Source of the DNA: a virus
IMG/VR virus record: IMGVR_UViG_3300023242_000392
Location: 1-30,417 of that record
Direction: 5' to 3' (one strand)
DNA: 30,417 nt
The notes beneath the pieces were generated by a model. That model was given only the letters and a program-made list of their open reading frames with translations, was not told where the DNA came from and searched no databases. Shown piece after piece: positions 5,623 to 13,964 of this stretch; position 1 is the first letter of the stretch; every line of letters starts with the position of its first letter. The translations under genes were made by a program, and so were the position numbers.

Positions 5623-6104
5623 ACGTTGACCTGCGCCGCTTGCAAAAACAGCGTGTCCATATGCTCGTCGGTGTAATTCAGCAAGTGGCCAAAAAACGCT
5701 ATGTCTTGACTTGTGCGAACCCAGTCCGCCGTGTTGTCAATCACGACTTTTTCAGCCCATGACGCAGTTTCCCGGTATGCTAGAACCTTGCCCCATTCGG
5801 TTTCGCCTAGCGTCAGTATGCCTTGCAGCTTGCTAATGGGCGCAATTGTTGCGCGGGCCTCCGCTTCGCTCATTTCGATAACCTCCCAGCCAGCAGTCCA
5901 GAATCCATTAACTAAACGTGGAAACCCCCACGCTACGGCCCTAAAGCCAAAATCTGTCTTAGGTTTAGGCAGATTGTCAACGCGATAAACACCGCGCGGG
6001 TTTAGGTGCTTGTCAGAGCGGCCCGTGGTGTTGAAGTCACCGCGAAACCTTTCAAAAGAATACGCAGACGCAACGCCGTCAGTTACTTTAATAAGTTCGG
6101 TCAT
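5619..6104 (-). CDS. Hypothetical protein downstream of tail fibre
   Basis: A 161-residue protein, starting with one base of overlap after the propeller-repeat fibre gene. The first half has mixed strands and aromatic residues (SFERFRGDFNTTGRSDKHLN, FGFRAVAWGFPRLVNGFWTAGW), the second half is helical (SEAEARATIAPISKLQGIL, then WAEKVVIDNTADWVRTS). Its place directly after a tail fibre gene is where many phages encode fibre assembly chaperones, so that is the main candidate. No family is recognised. Confidence 0.45.
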   Translation of the reverse strand: MTELIKVTDGVASAYSFERFRGDFNTTGRSDKHLNPRGVYRVDNLPKPKTDFGFRAVAWGFPRLVNGFWTAGWEVIEMSEAEARATIAPISKLQGILTLGETEWGKVLAYRETASWAEKVVIDNTADWVRTSQDIAFFGHLLNYTDEHMDTLFLQAAQVNV

Positions 6105-7489
6105 TAGATGATGTCCTCTGCGATCAAGTTGACAGTTGTGCCGCTGTCTTTTGTGACGAAGGTGTAAGTTACACGGTCGCCTATAGCTGTGGCGCTTGGT
6201 GTTCCTACGATTGTGGGCAGTGTTAGGGAAAAGGCGGATGCTAGCGTGTACTGAAACACTGTGTCGCTAGAAGAACCCACAATAAACATAGACGTTCCGT
6301 CAGTGTTAAATGCTAACGCCTGTGGGTTGATTTCCTGCGAAGCAATGCTAAAGCTTTTGCTGGCGTATGATGCAGTAGATACATCAAACCCAGTTGATAG
6401 CGTGTATTGATACACAGAGTCGTTTGCGAACCCTACAATAAGCATAGACGTTCCGTCAGTGTTAAATGCTAGACCCGTTGGGCCTGTATCCTGTGAAGAA
6501 ACACTAAAGCTCTTGCTTGCGTATGATGCAGTAGATACATCAAACCCAGTTGATAGCGTGTACTGAAACACTGTGTCGCTAGAAGAACCCACAATAAACA
6601 TAGACGTTCCGTCAGTGTTAAATGCTAAACCTGCTGGTATAGTATCTTGCGAAGAAACACTAAAGCTCTTGCTTGCGTATGATGCAGTAGATACATCAAA
6701 CCCAGTTGATAGCGTGTATTGATACACCCTGTCGTTTGCAGACCCTACAATAAACATAGAAGTGCCATCAGTGTTAAATGCTAACGCCTGTGGGCTGTCC
6801 TCCTGCGAAGCAACACTAAAACTCTTACTAGCGTATGAAGCTGTAGATACATCAAAACCTGTGCTTAGGGTGTACTGAAACACAGAGTCGTTTGCTGTCC
6901 CCACAATAAACATAGACGTTCCGTCAGTGCTAAATGCTAACGCTTGCGGGATTGTATCCTGTGAAGAAACACTAAAGCTCTTGCTTGCGTAACTTGCAGC
7001 CGCCAGATCAAAAGTCGTGGTTGCATCGACCGCAGTTACATAAGAATACTGCCACTTAGCATCTGCAGGAACACTTGAAAAACTTACTGTCGTGTCAGCG
7101 GTCAGTGCGCCTTGGTCAAAAAAGTTGTATGTTGCAACATCTAGCGAAGGGGTTGTACCAGACACGTTGACAGGTTTGTGTGATGCTAAAAACGCAGAAA
7201 GATCGCCTGCAAGCTCTTGAGGCGTGCGAAACTCCCCGCCGTCCTCTGCCGCATTGGCGCGAATGTAGTCGCCAGCCTTGCCCGTCAACGGGGGCAGATC
7301 GCCAGCAAGCGCGGTGGCAAGCACATTTTCAACAACGTCCTGCGCATAAGTAATAAACGTAACAAGCTCCGGCCCGTTTGTGTCGGTAAGCCACGTCAGA
7401 AAATTATCGACATTTGTGTCAAGAACCGGGTTTGACTGCTCTTTTGCAGGCAAATCGCCGGGATAAGGTGTAATTGTTGGTGTTGTCAT
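6104..7489 (-). CDS. Tail fibre with five propeller-like repeats
   Basis: A 461-residue protein. Residues 1-110 include an N-terminal region with LAGDLPPLTGKAGDYIRAN, of a type common in phage fibres that attach to the tail. Residues 165-424 are five tandem repeats of exactly 52 residues: ASYASKSFSV, a variable loop, an ALAFNTDGTSMFIVG core, a variable loop, and (V/Y)xQYTLSTGFDVST. The pattern resembles blades of YVTN/NHL-type beta-propellers. The segment just before (KWQYSYVTAVDATTTFDLA) looks like the last strand of a blade and could close the ring with the final repeat. Such domains bind receptors. The C-terminus (VGTPSATAIGDRVTYTFVTK) is beta-rich, similar to fibre caps. Receptor unknown. 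Confidence 0.7.
   Translation of the reverse strand: MTTPTITPYPGDLPAKEQSNPVLDTNVDNFLTWLTDTNGPELVTFITYAQDVVENVLATALAGDLPPLTGKAGDYIRANAAEDGGEFRTPQELAGDLSAFLASHKPVNVSGTTPSLDVATYNFFDQGALTADTTVSFSSVPADAKWQYSYVTAVDATTTFDLAAASYASKSFSVSSQDTIPQALAFSTDGTSMFIVGTANDSVFQYTLSTGFDVSTASYASKSFSVASQEDSPQALAFNTDGTSMFIVGSANDRVYQYTLSTGFDVSTASYASKSFSVSSQDTIPAGLAFNTDGTSMFIVGSSSDTVFQYTLSTGFDVSTASYASKSFSVSSQDTGPTGLAFNTDGTSMLIVGFANDSVYQYTLSTGFDVSTASYASKSFSIASQEINPQALAFNTDGTSMFIVGSSSDTVFQYTLASAFSLTLPTIVGTPSATAIGDRVTYTFVTKDSGTTVNLIAEDII
6218..6997 (-). repeat. Five 156-bp tandem repeats in fibre gene
   Basis: The landmark GCGTATGATG-type sequence recurs at 6363, 6519, 6675 and 6831, with a diverged copy at 6987, so the period is exactly 156 bases (52 codons). 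Copies differ mainly at two short loops (before PxxLAF and after FIVG), while the core is nearly identical at the DNA level. This points to recent amplification or gene conversion between units. Confidence 0.9.
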
Positions 7490-8394
7490 AATTCTTCCGC
7501 CTCTACTGTGGCCTTAGATGTGCCGACACCTTGCGCCGTTGGGTTTGCCGACGATAAAGTGCCGTAAATTGAAAATTCTGGATATTGGTCGTCAGCAACA
7601 AACACCGCGCCGATGCCGTCAATGTCATTAACCATGCGCCAAAATGCGTTGGCTTCATAATTTAACAGCGTGATATTGTATGAAACAATCGACGACGTGG
7701 TGCGCTGCAAAAGCGATGTCAACGCGCCGTCTGTCTTTTTGAACGACCGGCTCTTTAGCGTCTTGCCAGTGCCAACGCCAACAATGCCAAACTGTGAGAC
7801 AATGCCCGCCGCAATTGTGGCAACCTTTGCAACGTCGCCCGCGTTCGTGATTGTAATATCAATTGACGCATTTTGCGGAATGTTTAACGCAAAGTTGATG
7901 TGCTTGCGTTCAAACGATTTTGGTACAAAACACCACTTCCAAAATGAGCCACCGTAAAGTGCCTCATCCTTGAGGTCATAGCTTACGTTGGCCGCATCGC
8001 CTGTGGTTGTGACCGTGGCGACGATTGTGATGTTGGTTGCCTGCACGCCAAAGAACGCGATGCCGCTGATGCGTGACAATGCCTCAAGCGTGTAAGTAAT
8101 TGTGTCCGCATTGCTGGTGACCGTTTCAATAACGCGATATTTATCAATTCCAACCTGTTGATCAAAAGCCGCGTAACGGTTGCCCGGCCCCGCATCAAAC
8201 CAATCTGTGGCCGTCGCGCTTGGTTCTTGCGATGTTGACGCCGCGCTAACCTCGAAAATACGTTCCCCGACACGTTTTTGCGTGCCGAGCGAATACGTGC
8301 CAGCCGTCCACGCAGTTTCAAGCGCCACATTCGACGCCGTGATGTTGGCGTCAGCAATCAAAAGAGGCACAACAATTTGCAGTGGCGTTGTCAT
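7486..8394 (-). CDS. Minor tail protein, probable fibre/baseplate component
   Basis: A 302-residue protein between the tape measure and the fibre gene, overlapping both by four bases (ATGA). It is threonine-, serine- and alanine-rich with many predicted strands. The segment near residues 60-80 (ATDWFDAGPGNRYAAFDQQVG) matches a motif I know from tail proteins of many phages, of the general form WxDxGPxNRxAxFD. The middle (FWKWCFVPKSFERKHINFALN) and the C-terminal part suggest beta-sandwich domains. Downstream of the tape measure one expects distal tail and baseplate proteins, so a tail-tip role is likely. A carbohydrate-binding function is possible but not shown. Confidence 0.55.
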   Translation of the reverse strand: MTTPLQIVVPLLIADANITASNVALETAWTAGTYSLGTQKRVGERIFEVSAASTSQEPSATATDWFDAGPGNRYAAFDQQVGIDKYRVIETVTSNADTITYTLEALSRISGIAFFGVQATNITIVATVTTTGDAANVSYDLKDEALYGGSFWKWCFVPKSFERKHINFALNIPQNASIDITITNAGDVAKVATIAAGIVSQFGIVGVGTGKTLKSRSFKKTDGALTSLLQRTTSSIVSYNITLLNYEANAFWRMVNDIDGIGAVFVADDQYPEFSIYGTLSSANPTAQGVGTSKATVEAEEL

Positions 8395-11393
8395 GTTGCG
8401 GCCTCCAATGTTAGGGCGTTGGTGTAGTCGGTGTTTTCTGCTGTCTGCGACGATGAATTGGCGGTAATCTCTGATGTTGATTGTAGCACATCTATACGCG
8501 CATTCAACGACTTTAATTCCGCAAGCATTTCCGCCTGCGACTTTTCAGGGCTATAAGCGATATTATTTGCAGCCCGCGACAAGCCCCGCCGAAAGTCAAC
8601 GCCAGTCGCAAAGGCGTTTTCGTTTGTGTTCATCGCGTCGGATAGTTTATTTACCGCAGCCGCCGCATCCTCCGCTACAAAAATCTGCGCAAGCAACGCT
8701 TTGTTGTGTTCGTTTGTGGCGTCCATTTCACGGCCTCGCATAATGGCCGTCAACTCTTCGGTTTTGCCCTGCGCCTGCAATAAACGATCGGTCAAGGCGA
8801 CGCGATTTTGCGCCACCGCAAAGAGTTGGTTAACGCTGTCAATATGTGGCACAAGATTTGCAAGGCTTTCACCCATGCGTGCAAACTCTTTTGAAATTGC
8901 CGCAGACTTTGCAGCCTCGTCTAGCCCTTTTAGCGACAGGGAAAAGCTGTGCGTAAACCCGTCAAATATAGAACTGGAAACGCCAAGCGACTCTGCCGCG
9001 CCCACTACGCTTTCGCGCACAAGGAAGGCCGCTTGGTCCATTGCACCCGCGCTTAGTGTCTTGGTGATGGTTGACCGCTTTTTAGACAAGCCAAAGAACC
9101 GCGACTTTTCAATCTTTTGGAACGATTGGAATGCCGCGTCCTCCATTGAAATGACACCCTTGATGCCCTCGTCAATGGTTTTTGTCTTTGACTTAAAGAA
9201 CGAAACAACCGCAAAGACCGCAGCCAATGGCAAGACAGCCGCACCCGCAGCCGCCATTAAACCACCCGACCCAGAAAGCGCAGTCGTCAAAGCCCCTGCG
9301 CCGCCAGACAGGCCGCCAGACATCAACCCGCTGCCTACGCTGCCCAAGCCGCCGAGAAAGCCTGTGCCAGCAACCGCAGCGCTTCCAGCCGTTGCCGCTG
9401 TTCCAAAGCCACCAAGCAGGCCGGACATTACTCCACCGCCAGCCGCTCCAGCCGCCGCGCCAGCACCCGCGCCGCCCATGCCAAGGCTAATCATAATCTT
9501 GTTTTTGACAGCCATTGCAATCATCTGCGATAGCATACGCTTGAACGTGTCAACAATAGACAGTGCAAAGCCCTTAAAGTCTTTCAGCCCGCCGCTTACA
9601 AAATCGCCAAAAGCGCCAGCCATGCTGTCGATCCCGCTAACTAGGATTTGCGCTTTTGCTTTGCCCAGATCCTCGGTGGTCATAGCGGCTTCTTTCATTG
9701 CCGCATCAAACGCTTCGGTTTCTGTTTTCAATTCCTCTATTTCAGGAACGGTATTGCCCGCAGATTTTCCAGTAGAAGTAAGCGATTTATCAAGCAGGTC
9801 ACTTGCTATCTTTGCTGCGTTTACTTCTTCGGCTGTTTCCGCGATTTTTGTTGTGAAAGCTTCAAAGGCTGTCGATGTTGCGGTTGTTGAGCTAAACAAT
9901 TGCCTTGCGGTTGCCGATGCCGCCTGCGCTGTCGCTGTGTATTCCAGAGACATCTTACGCAAGCCGTCGGAAACCTTGCGCCGCAATGGCGTTTGCAGGT
10001 CAAGGCCAAGCGCACGTTCTAAGCTGTTCAACGGTCCAGTGATAAAGCTATCAACAAAGTTAAAACCGCTGTCCAGAACTGACGCAAAGGCTTGCAGGAA
10101 TGTCGCTGAAAACCCAGCCGCGACCGATTGAGATACAGCAAGCAAAGCAGCTAAAAACGTTCCGATGTCAGTCACAACAGCGCGTGACAAAACGGCAACG
10201 GCCTTGAACGCTTCGCCAAAACCGCCTGTGCCTTTGACTAACTCCAAAAATTTGCCAATTAGCAATCCGGCAACGACGACAACCGCGCCAATGCCGGTGG
10301 CAAGCAACGCGCCTTTTAATGTAATCAAACTAACAACAAACGTGGCCGCTGCGACTGTCGCGCCTATAATCGCAGGCGTAAAGCCAATAACAAGCGCACC
10401 TGTGGCCGCGATAACAATTCCAGAAACGGCGTCGATGTTTTCTCCTACAAAGGAAAACACGCCAGCAAGGCCGGATAAAGCATTTATTCCAATTTCTGCT
10501 ATTCCAAATAATGCCGCGCCAATGCCCTGGATTGCTGCAACAAATCGCGGATCGGTTATTGACACAATCAACCTGTCAATTGACGAACGCAGCGTTTCTG
10601 TTGCGGGGCCAGACAATTCAAACAGATCGCCAAACGAGTTGCCAAGCGCAGCCAATGCACCGCCCAGCGTGTCACGCGCTGCCGCTGCCGATCCACCAAA
10701 TTGCTTTTCCAGTTCGCCCAGAATAATGCCCTGCGCGCCCGCAATGTCGTTTGTGGCAACCATTGCTTTAACAACGTCTTTTTGCGCTTCGGTAAATTGG
10801 ATGCCCGACCGGGATAGCGCTGTCATACCCAAAACCGGATCGTTCAATGCCTTGCCGACTTGCAGCGCCGCCGCCTTCAGGTCCGTACCCATTGCGGTCG
10901 CAAGGTCCATTGTGGCGACTGTGGCCTTGTCAAAGGTTTCCCCTTGAATTGCAGTAAATGTTAGCAAGACGCCTTGCATCGCGTTGGTTGCTTCGTCGCC
11001 AAACTTTGTAACGCTTTGCAATGCTAATGCGTGTGCGTTTAGCTGGTCAATCGTTTTACCAGCCGCGCCGCCTGTTGATAGCAGAGCAGCCGCAAGCTGT
11101 GCCTGCGCCGCATCGGCCGTAACGGTGGCGTCCACAAACTTGTTTAGACTAGCGCCAGCCGCGACAACAGACACAAGCGCCCCAACCGCGGCCGTGGCGG
11201 CAACGGCAAACTTTCGCATACCAGCTGCAGCAACGCCGCCAGATGTCGCCCCAAGCCGCCCCATACCAGCCGCAGCGCCGTCGGCGGCCCGTTCGGTCTT
11301 GCGCCCGGCGCGTGTTGTGTCGTCCAGCGCGCGTTCGCCCTTTTTCAAGCCGCGCGTATCAACGCCTAGAACAAGGTTTGCAAAATCAGCCAT
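8391..11393 (-). CDS. Tail tape measure protein
   Basis: At 1000 residues this is the largest gene in the window. The N-terminus (NLVLGVDTRGLKKGERALDD) and the following alanine-rich helices match lambda-type tape measure proteins. Hydrophobic stretches typical of the family lie around residues 280-390 (GIVIAATGALVIGFTPAIIG and later segments). A glycine-alanine rich region lies roughly at residues 640-790, followed by helical C-terminal domains. The protein sets tail length, is packed inside the tail tube and is expelled during DNA entry. By the usual 0.15 nm per residue the tail would be about 150 nm. It follows the tail assembly chaperone with its frameshift site, as expected in siphoviruses. 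Confidence 0.92.
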   Translation of the reverse strand: MADFANLVLGVDTRGLKKGERALDDTTRAGRKTERAADGAAAGMGRLGATSGGVAAAGMRKFAVAATAAVGALVSVVAAGASLNKFVDATVTADAAQAQLAAALLSTGGAAGKTIDQLNAHALALQSVTKFGDEATNAMQGVLLTFTAIQGETFDKATVATMDLATAMGTDLKAAALQVGKALNDPVLGMTALSRSGIQFTEAQKDVVKAMVATNDIAGAQGIILGELEKQFGGSAAAARDTLGGALAALGNSFGDLFELSGPATETLRSSIDRLIVSITDPRFVAAIQGIGAALFGIAEIGINALSGLAGVFSFVGENIDAVSGIVIAATGALVIGFTPAIIGATVAAATFVVSLITLKGALLATGIGAVVVVAGLLIGKFLELVKGTGGFGEAFKAVAVLSRAVVTDIGTFLAALLAVSQSVAAGFSATFLQAFASVLDSGFNFVDSFITGPLNSLERALGLDLQTPLRRKVSDGLRKMSLEYTATAQAASATARQLFSSTTATSTAFEAFTTKIAETAEEVNAAKIASDLLDKSLTSTGKSAGNTVPEIEELKTETEAFDAAMKEAAMTTEDLGKAKAQILVSGIDSMAGAFGDFVSGGLKDFKGFALSIVDTFKRMLSQMIAMAVKNKIMISLGMGGAGAGAAAGAAGGGVMSGLLGGFGTAATAGSAAVAGTGFLGGLGSVGSGLMSGGLSGGAGALTTALSGSGGLMAAAGAAVLPLAAVFAVVSFFKSKTKTIDEGIKGVISMEDAAFQSFQKIEKSRFFGLSKKRSTITKTLSAGAMDQAAFLVRESVVGAAESLGVSSSIFDGFTHSFSLSLKGLDEAAKSAAISKEFARMGESLANLVPHIDSVNQLFAVAQNRVALTDRLLQAQGKTEELTAIMRGREMDATNEHNKALLAQIFVAEDAAAAVNKLSDAMNTNENAFATGVDFRRGLSRAANNIAYSPEKSQAEMLAELKSLNARIDVLQSTSEITANSSSQTAENTDYTNALTLEAAT

Positions 11394-11440
11394 GTGTTAT
11401 TCATCCTTGAACGGTTGCGACCCGCCACAACAGCGGGCCG

Positions 11441-11830
11441 TCATTTGGTTTTCTTGCGTTGGTCTGGCGGTATGGAAAACGGGCTTGTGCCTTCATTCAT
11501 GCCAGTAACAAAAGCGTCTGACATTTTCTTTATTAGGCTGGCTTCCCAAGGCTCAATCGTGTCCATGGTCAGGGACGCATAGGCCGCGATGTCAACCCAA
11601 TCAAGCGACTGAAAGCCGCCCATCGGTCCAGACTTTATAGGCCCGGCTTCGATTAGGATATTTAGCAAGTATTCCCCCGCATCCAATTCTACAAAAGGCG
11701 CGGGAGTGTTGTTTGCGGTGTGACGCATCAAACGGCTTTCTTTCGGCCGTTCACTTTTGTCGTTCTTAAACTCGATTAAGGCGTTCAACCATCCGGCTTG
11801 GTGTGCGGCAAGTATTAGTTGCCTTTGCCG
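11441..11830 (-). CDS. Tail assembly chaperone extension, made by -1 frameshift
   Basis: This frame has no usable start near its beginning: the first ATG is at the MRHTAN segment, well inside, and a TTG at 11788 lacks a ribosome binding site. It connects in the -1 frame to the preceding gene through a slippery sequence at 11830-11836. Read through, it adds 129 residues to the first 165 of the upstream protein, giving a product of 294 residues. This is the lambda gpG/gpGT arrangement. The extended form binds the tape measure and loads tail tube subunits during assembly. The frame includes DWVDIAAYASLTMDTIEPWE, a helical segment of the kind seen in such T domains. Confidence 0.8.
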   Translation of the reverse strand, partial: RQRQLILAAHQAGWLNALIEFKNDKSERPKESRLMRHTANNTPAPFVELDAGEYLLNILIEAGPIKSGPMGGFQSLDWVDIAAYASLTMDTIEPWEASLIKKMSDAFVTGMNEGTSPFSIPPDQRKKTK

Positions 11831-12324
11831 TTTCCCAAGCGATTCGCCTGCTTAGATGCAAAGTCGCTGCACTGCTTTGCAAACGGGTTGTTTGACATTT
11901 CAAACACAGGGTCGCCGTCTTTATTCAAGACAGGCTCACCGTCCGCATCCTCTTTCACGCCCATATGCACAAAAGTCAGGTTCAGGAACCACATCGCATC
12001 GTCCGCGGTTGCAGGCTTGCCGTCTTTGTCTACGTTTTCAAAACCAATAATGAATGGCGCCCACGTTTCGCAAAGTTGATTATGCACGTCCTCCATCACG
12101 CGGTCTTCGCCGTCGCTGCCCTTGGCCTTTGCAGCCTTAGACATCATAGCGGCCTTTTGTGCTGCCCGCATTTTGGCCTGCATGGATGCCGAAGCTGTAC
12201 CGCGCAAGATAACACGGCAAGGCTTGTCGCCGTCCATCAGCGCCTCGCCTGTCCATTCGTCAACGATCTGCATTGATGAGCCGATTTCCGCTTTTGCGCG
12301 GCTGTCAAATTTAGAAAAATCCAT
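11815..12324 (-). CDS. Tail assembly chaperone, short form (gpG-like)
   Basis: A 169-residue protein beginning MDFSKFDSRAKAEIGSSMQIVDEWTGEALMDGDKP. It resembles phage tail assembly chaperones that start with a short description of a substrate-like domain (a TGE/DGDKP turn) followed by helices. The middle is an alanine- and lysine-rich helix (MQAKMRAAQKAAMMSKAAKA), then WAPFIIGFENVD and the acidic KEDADGEPVLNKDGDPVFEM. It ends NRLGNGKGN at 11815, just past the slippery site. The short form and the frameshifted long form are expected in a fixed ratio. It lies between the tail tube gene and the tape measure gene. Confidence 0.75.
   Translation of the reverse strand: MDFSKFDSRAKAEIGSSMQIVDEWTGEALMDGDKPCRVILRGTASASMQAKMRAAQKAAMMSKAAKAKGSDGEDRVMEDVHNQLCETWAPFIIGFENVDKDGKPATADDAMWFLNLTFVHMGVKEDADGEPVLNKDGDPVFEMSNNPFAKQCSDFASKQANRLGNGKGN
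11830..11836 (-). promoter_or_regulatory. Slippery heptamer G GGA AAC for -1 frameshift
   Basis: On the minus strand the sequence GGGAAAC lies in the zero frame as G GGA AAC, the X XXY YYZ form; lambda uses GGGAAAG at the same place. The zero frame ends at 11815, fifteen bases past the site, while the -1 frame stays open to 11441. Gene order (before the tape measure) fits exactly. Confidence 0.85.
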
Positions 12325-12354
12325 TTGGTAAATCCTTGGGGTTCTGGTTCAAGT

Positions 12355-12386
12355 GGGGCGACGGGCGAACCAAACCGCGCCGCCCC
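12355..12386 (-). other. Hairpin between tail tube and chaperone genes
   Basis: A six-pair stem (GGGGCG and CGCCCC on either strand), extended by two pairs after a mismatch, encloses a loop of about 16 bases in the gap between the tail tube stop (12403) and the next start (12324). No T-run follows, so it is not a standard terminator. It could reduce read-through or protect the upstream message that encodes the abundant tail tube protein. Confidence 0.3.
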
Positions 12387-12402
12387 TACCGCCGAGGCGG
12401 AT

Positions 12403-12894
12403 TTAGGAAGGCTCTACGTCGTCAACTGTAACAGCGTTTTGCTTAAAGTTGATCGACCCGCCTTGAAAGGACGTGTCGTCTTTTGGGTTTTCTTCATACA
12501 TGTGCAAATATCCGTGCGCGTATTGCACAACGTCACCAGCAACAGGTGCAGGGCCGTCGCCTGTGTCTGTTCCAGATCCGTGGACAATCTTTAGCGAATA
12601 TAGGCCAGATGTGCTGCCCGCTGCGACAATGGCTGTGGCGATGCCTGTATCCGTGCCGTCGCCATGGTAGGTAAACGATACGTCCTTGCCCGTGGCCGCG
12701 CCTTTGATGCCTGTTGTAAAGCCTGTTCCGAGGTCTGAAACTTCAATGTTGTTGTGCGTCACGCCAAAAACGGGCAATTGAATTGTGCCTTTTAGCTGCA
12801 CCATTGTCAGTGCTTCAAATCCTGCTTTGTTGTTGGTGGCCGGTGAGCCTGCGACGCCGTAAAGCGTCAGGCCAATGTTACTTTTGTCAGTCAT
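12403..12894 (-). CDS. Major tail tube protein
   Basis: A 163-residue protein starting MTDKSNIGLTLYGVAGSPATNNKAGFEALTMV. It is rich in short strands and glycine-threonine turns, with VSFTYHGDGTDTG, LYSLKIVHGSGTDTG and QYAHGYLHMYEENPKDDTSFQGGSINFKQNA, in keeping with a beta-sandwich tube subunit. Size and place, after the tail terminator and just before the frameshifted chaperone and tape measure genes, are those of the siphovirus major tail protein. Family similarity is weaker than the positional argument. Confidence 0.75.
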   Translation of the reverse strand: MTDKSNIGLTLYGVAGSPATNNKAGFEALTMVQLKGTIQLPVFGVTHNNIEVSDLGTGFTTGIKGAATGKDVSFTYHGDGTDTGIATAIVAAGSTSGLYSLKIVHGSGTDTGDGPAPVAGDVVQYAHGYLHMYEENPKDDTSFQGGSINFKQNAVTVDDVEPS

Positions 12895-12937
12895 GTGCTT
12901 GGTATCCTTTTCAAGCGATTAAGCCCAACGCGGGCAT

Positions 12938-13111
12938 TTATTTATTGACGCGAAACCAGCCGATTTTCAGCCATGCATCAATATCTTTTTCAAGGGGTGT
13001 AGCGAATCCGCCCGCCTTGTTTGTGAGGTTTACCTTGACCGGCTTTTCGGCAACGCTTGTGGGGCTTGCCAATGGCGCATCAATGCGGGCCGGGGTGTTT
13101 TGCTTTTTCAT
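12938..13111 (-). CDS. 57-residue hypothetical protein
   Basis: From the ATG at 13111, which overlaps the preceding stop by four bases (ATGA); upstream starts in this frame lie inside the previous gene. It begins MKKQNTPARIDAPLASP and ends AWLKIGWFRVNK. The proline-rich, basic N-terminal half looks unstructured, and the C-terminal half has a DIDAWLKIGW helix with tryptophans. It lies between the tail terminator and tail tube genes, so a small tail role is possible. I do not recognise the family. Confidence 0.55.
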   Translation of the reverse strand: MKKQNTPARIDAPLASPTSVAEKPVKVNLTNKAGGFATPLEKDIDAWLKIGWFRVNK

Positions 13112-13515
13112 GTCATACTTTCGTAGCTGATATAAATCGGGGTTTCCCACCGCACGCCTTCTTCGCGGCCTTGTCGCACGCTGTGGCCTGTTATCGTAAC
13201 CCGCGTGTCGTTTGCAGTGACGCGCAACCCGCGCTTGAAATAAGCGACGATCTCGCCCGCCTTGCGCTTGGTGACGACTTCGTAAACGTCAAGAGGCGAA
13301 ACTAGCGTAATGACCAGAAACCCTTGGCGCATGTAAACTTGATCCGACAGCCCGGCTGCGACGTTATCGTTAGGCAACAAAAACAGCGTAACGTGTTCGT
13401 CAGCTGGTTGATCGCCACCCTTCTGTGACCACAACGCGGGATAGCCCAGCGCGGTTGCCATAACGTCCGCTTGCGCGTTAAGGGCTTGCAAGATGTCGCT
13501 CTCTACATTGCTCAT
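13108..13515 (-). CDS. Tail terminator (DUF4128/gpU-like)
   Basis: A 135-residue protein: an N-terminal helix (SDILQALNAQADVMATALG), strands including EHVTLFLLPNDN, then QVYMRQGFLVITLVSPLDVYE and a helix AGEIVAYFKRG, and a final strand RWETPIYISYES. This layout of helix, central sheet with the RQGFLxITLV strand, and helix is that of DUF4128 proteins, structural relatives of lambda gpU, which form a ring that caps the finished tail and joins it to the head. The gene order of head completion, terminator and tail tube agrees. Confidence 0.75.
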   Translation of the reverse strand: MSNVESDILQALNAQADVMATALGYPALWSQKGGDQPADEHVTLFLLPNDNVAAGLSDQVYMRQGFLVITLVSPLDVYEVVTKRKAGEIVAYFKRGLRVTANDTRVTITGHSVRQGREEGVRWETPIYISYESMT

Positions 13516-13964
13516 TGTCTGCCAATCTCTATGTTAAGCTGTCGGACAATGCTTTGGAATTTCTGCACAGTCAGCGCGACCATTCCAGCTGGCGCCTTGC
13601 GTGAAAAGCCGCCGATAGTCTTTGGCCCGTCAGGATATCCGCCCTCTTCCAACTTTAAGATGTAGGGCAGGTTGTTTGTCAGGTAGATAATGTCGCCCGC
13701 GTTCATCGTCGCAATCTTTGCTTGCACTTTTGCCATAGTTGCCGCGCCGCTAGGGTCTGTTGCGTTTACGGTTCCGGTCGCTGGTGAGCCGATGGACGGT
13801 TGCCAGTTTGCCCGCGCGCCGCCCTTATCAACGGGGGTTTCAAATATCACATTGCGGAAAACGTCCTTTGCAACACGCCGGGCCAAGGTGTCCATCTTGC
13901 GTTCAGTCTTTGTTTGCGCTGCCCGCAATTGATCCGCGAAACTACCCACGGCACACCATGTCAT
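13512..13964 (-). CDS. HK97 gp10-like head-tail joining protein
   Basis: From the ATG at 13964 the protein is 150 residues (MTWCAVGSFADQLRAAQTKTERKMDTLARRVAKDVFRNVIFETPVDKGGARANWQPS). The helix followed by TPVDKGxARxNW and later IIYLTNNLPYILKLEEGGYP is the HK97 gp10/lambda gpZ-type tail completion signature: NxxPYxxxLExG. These proteins form the tail side of the neck. The start overlaps the end of the connector gene by 23 bases and lacks a good ribosome binding site, so the exact start is less sure. The downstream ATGA overlap with the tail terminator fits. Confidence 0.75.
   Translation of the reverse strand: MTWCAVGSFADQLRAAQTKTERKMDTLARRVAKDVFRNVIFETPVDKGGARANWQPSIGSPATGTVNATDPSGAATMAKVQAKIATMNAGDIIYLTNNLPYILKLEEGGYPDGPKTIGGFSRKAPAGMVALTVQKFQSIVRQLNIEIGRQ

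Noticed and set aside
8626-10131. A 501-codon open frame on the plus strand opposite the tape measure gene
   Set aside because: It has Pro/Ser/Ala-biased low-complexity composition, no ribosome binding site and no plus-strand neighbours; it is the mirror of a GC-rich alanine-rich gene.
10165-10947. A 260-codon plus-strand open frame, also opposite the tape measure gene
   Set aside because: Same reason: antisense to a confident gene, with biased composition and no start signal.
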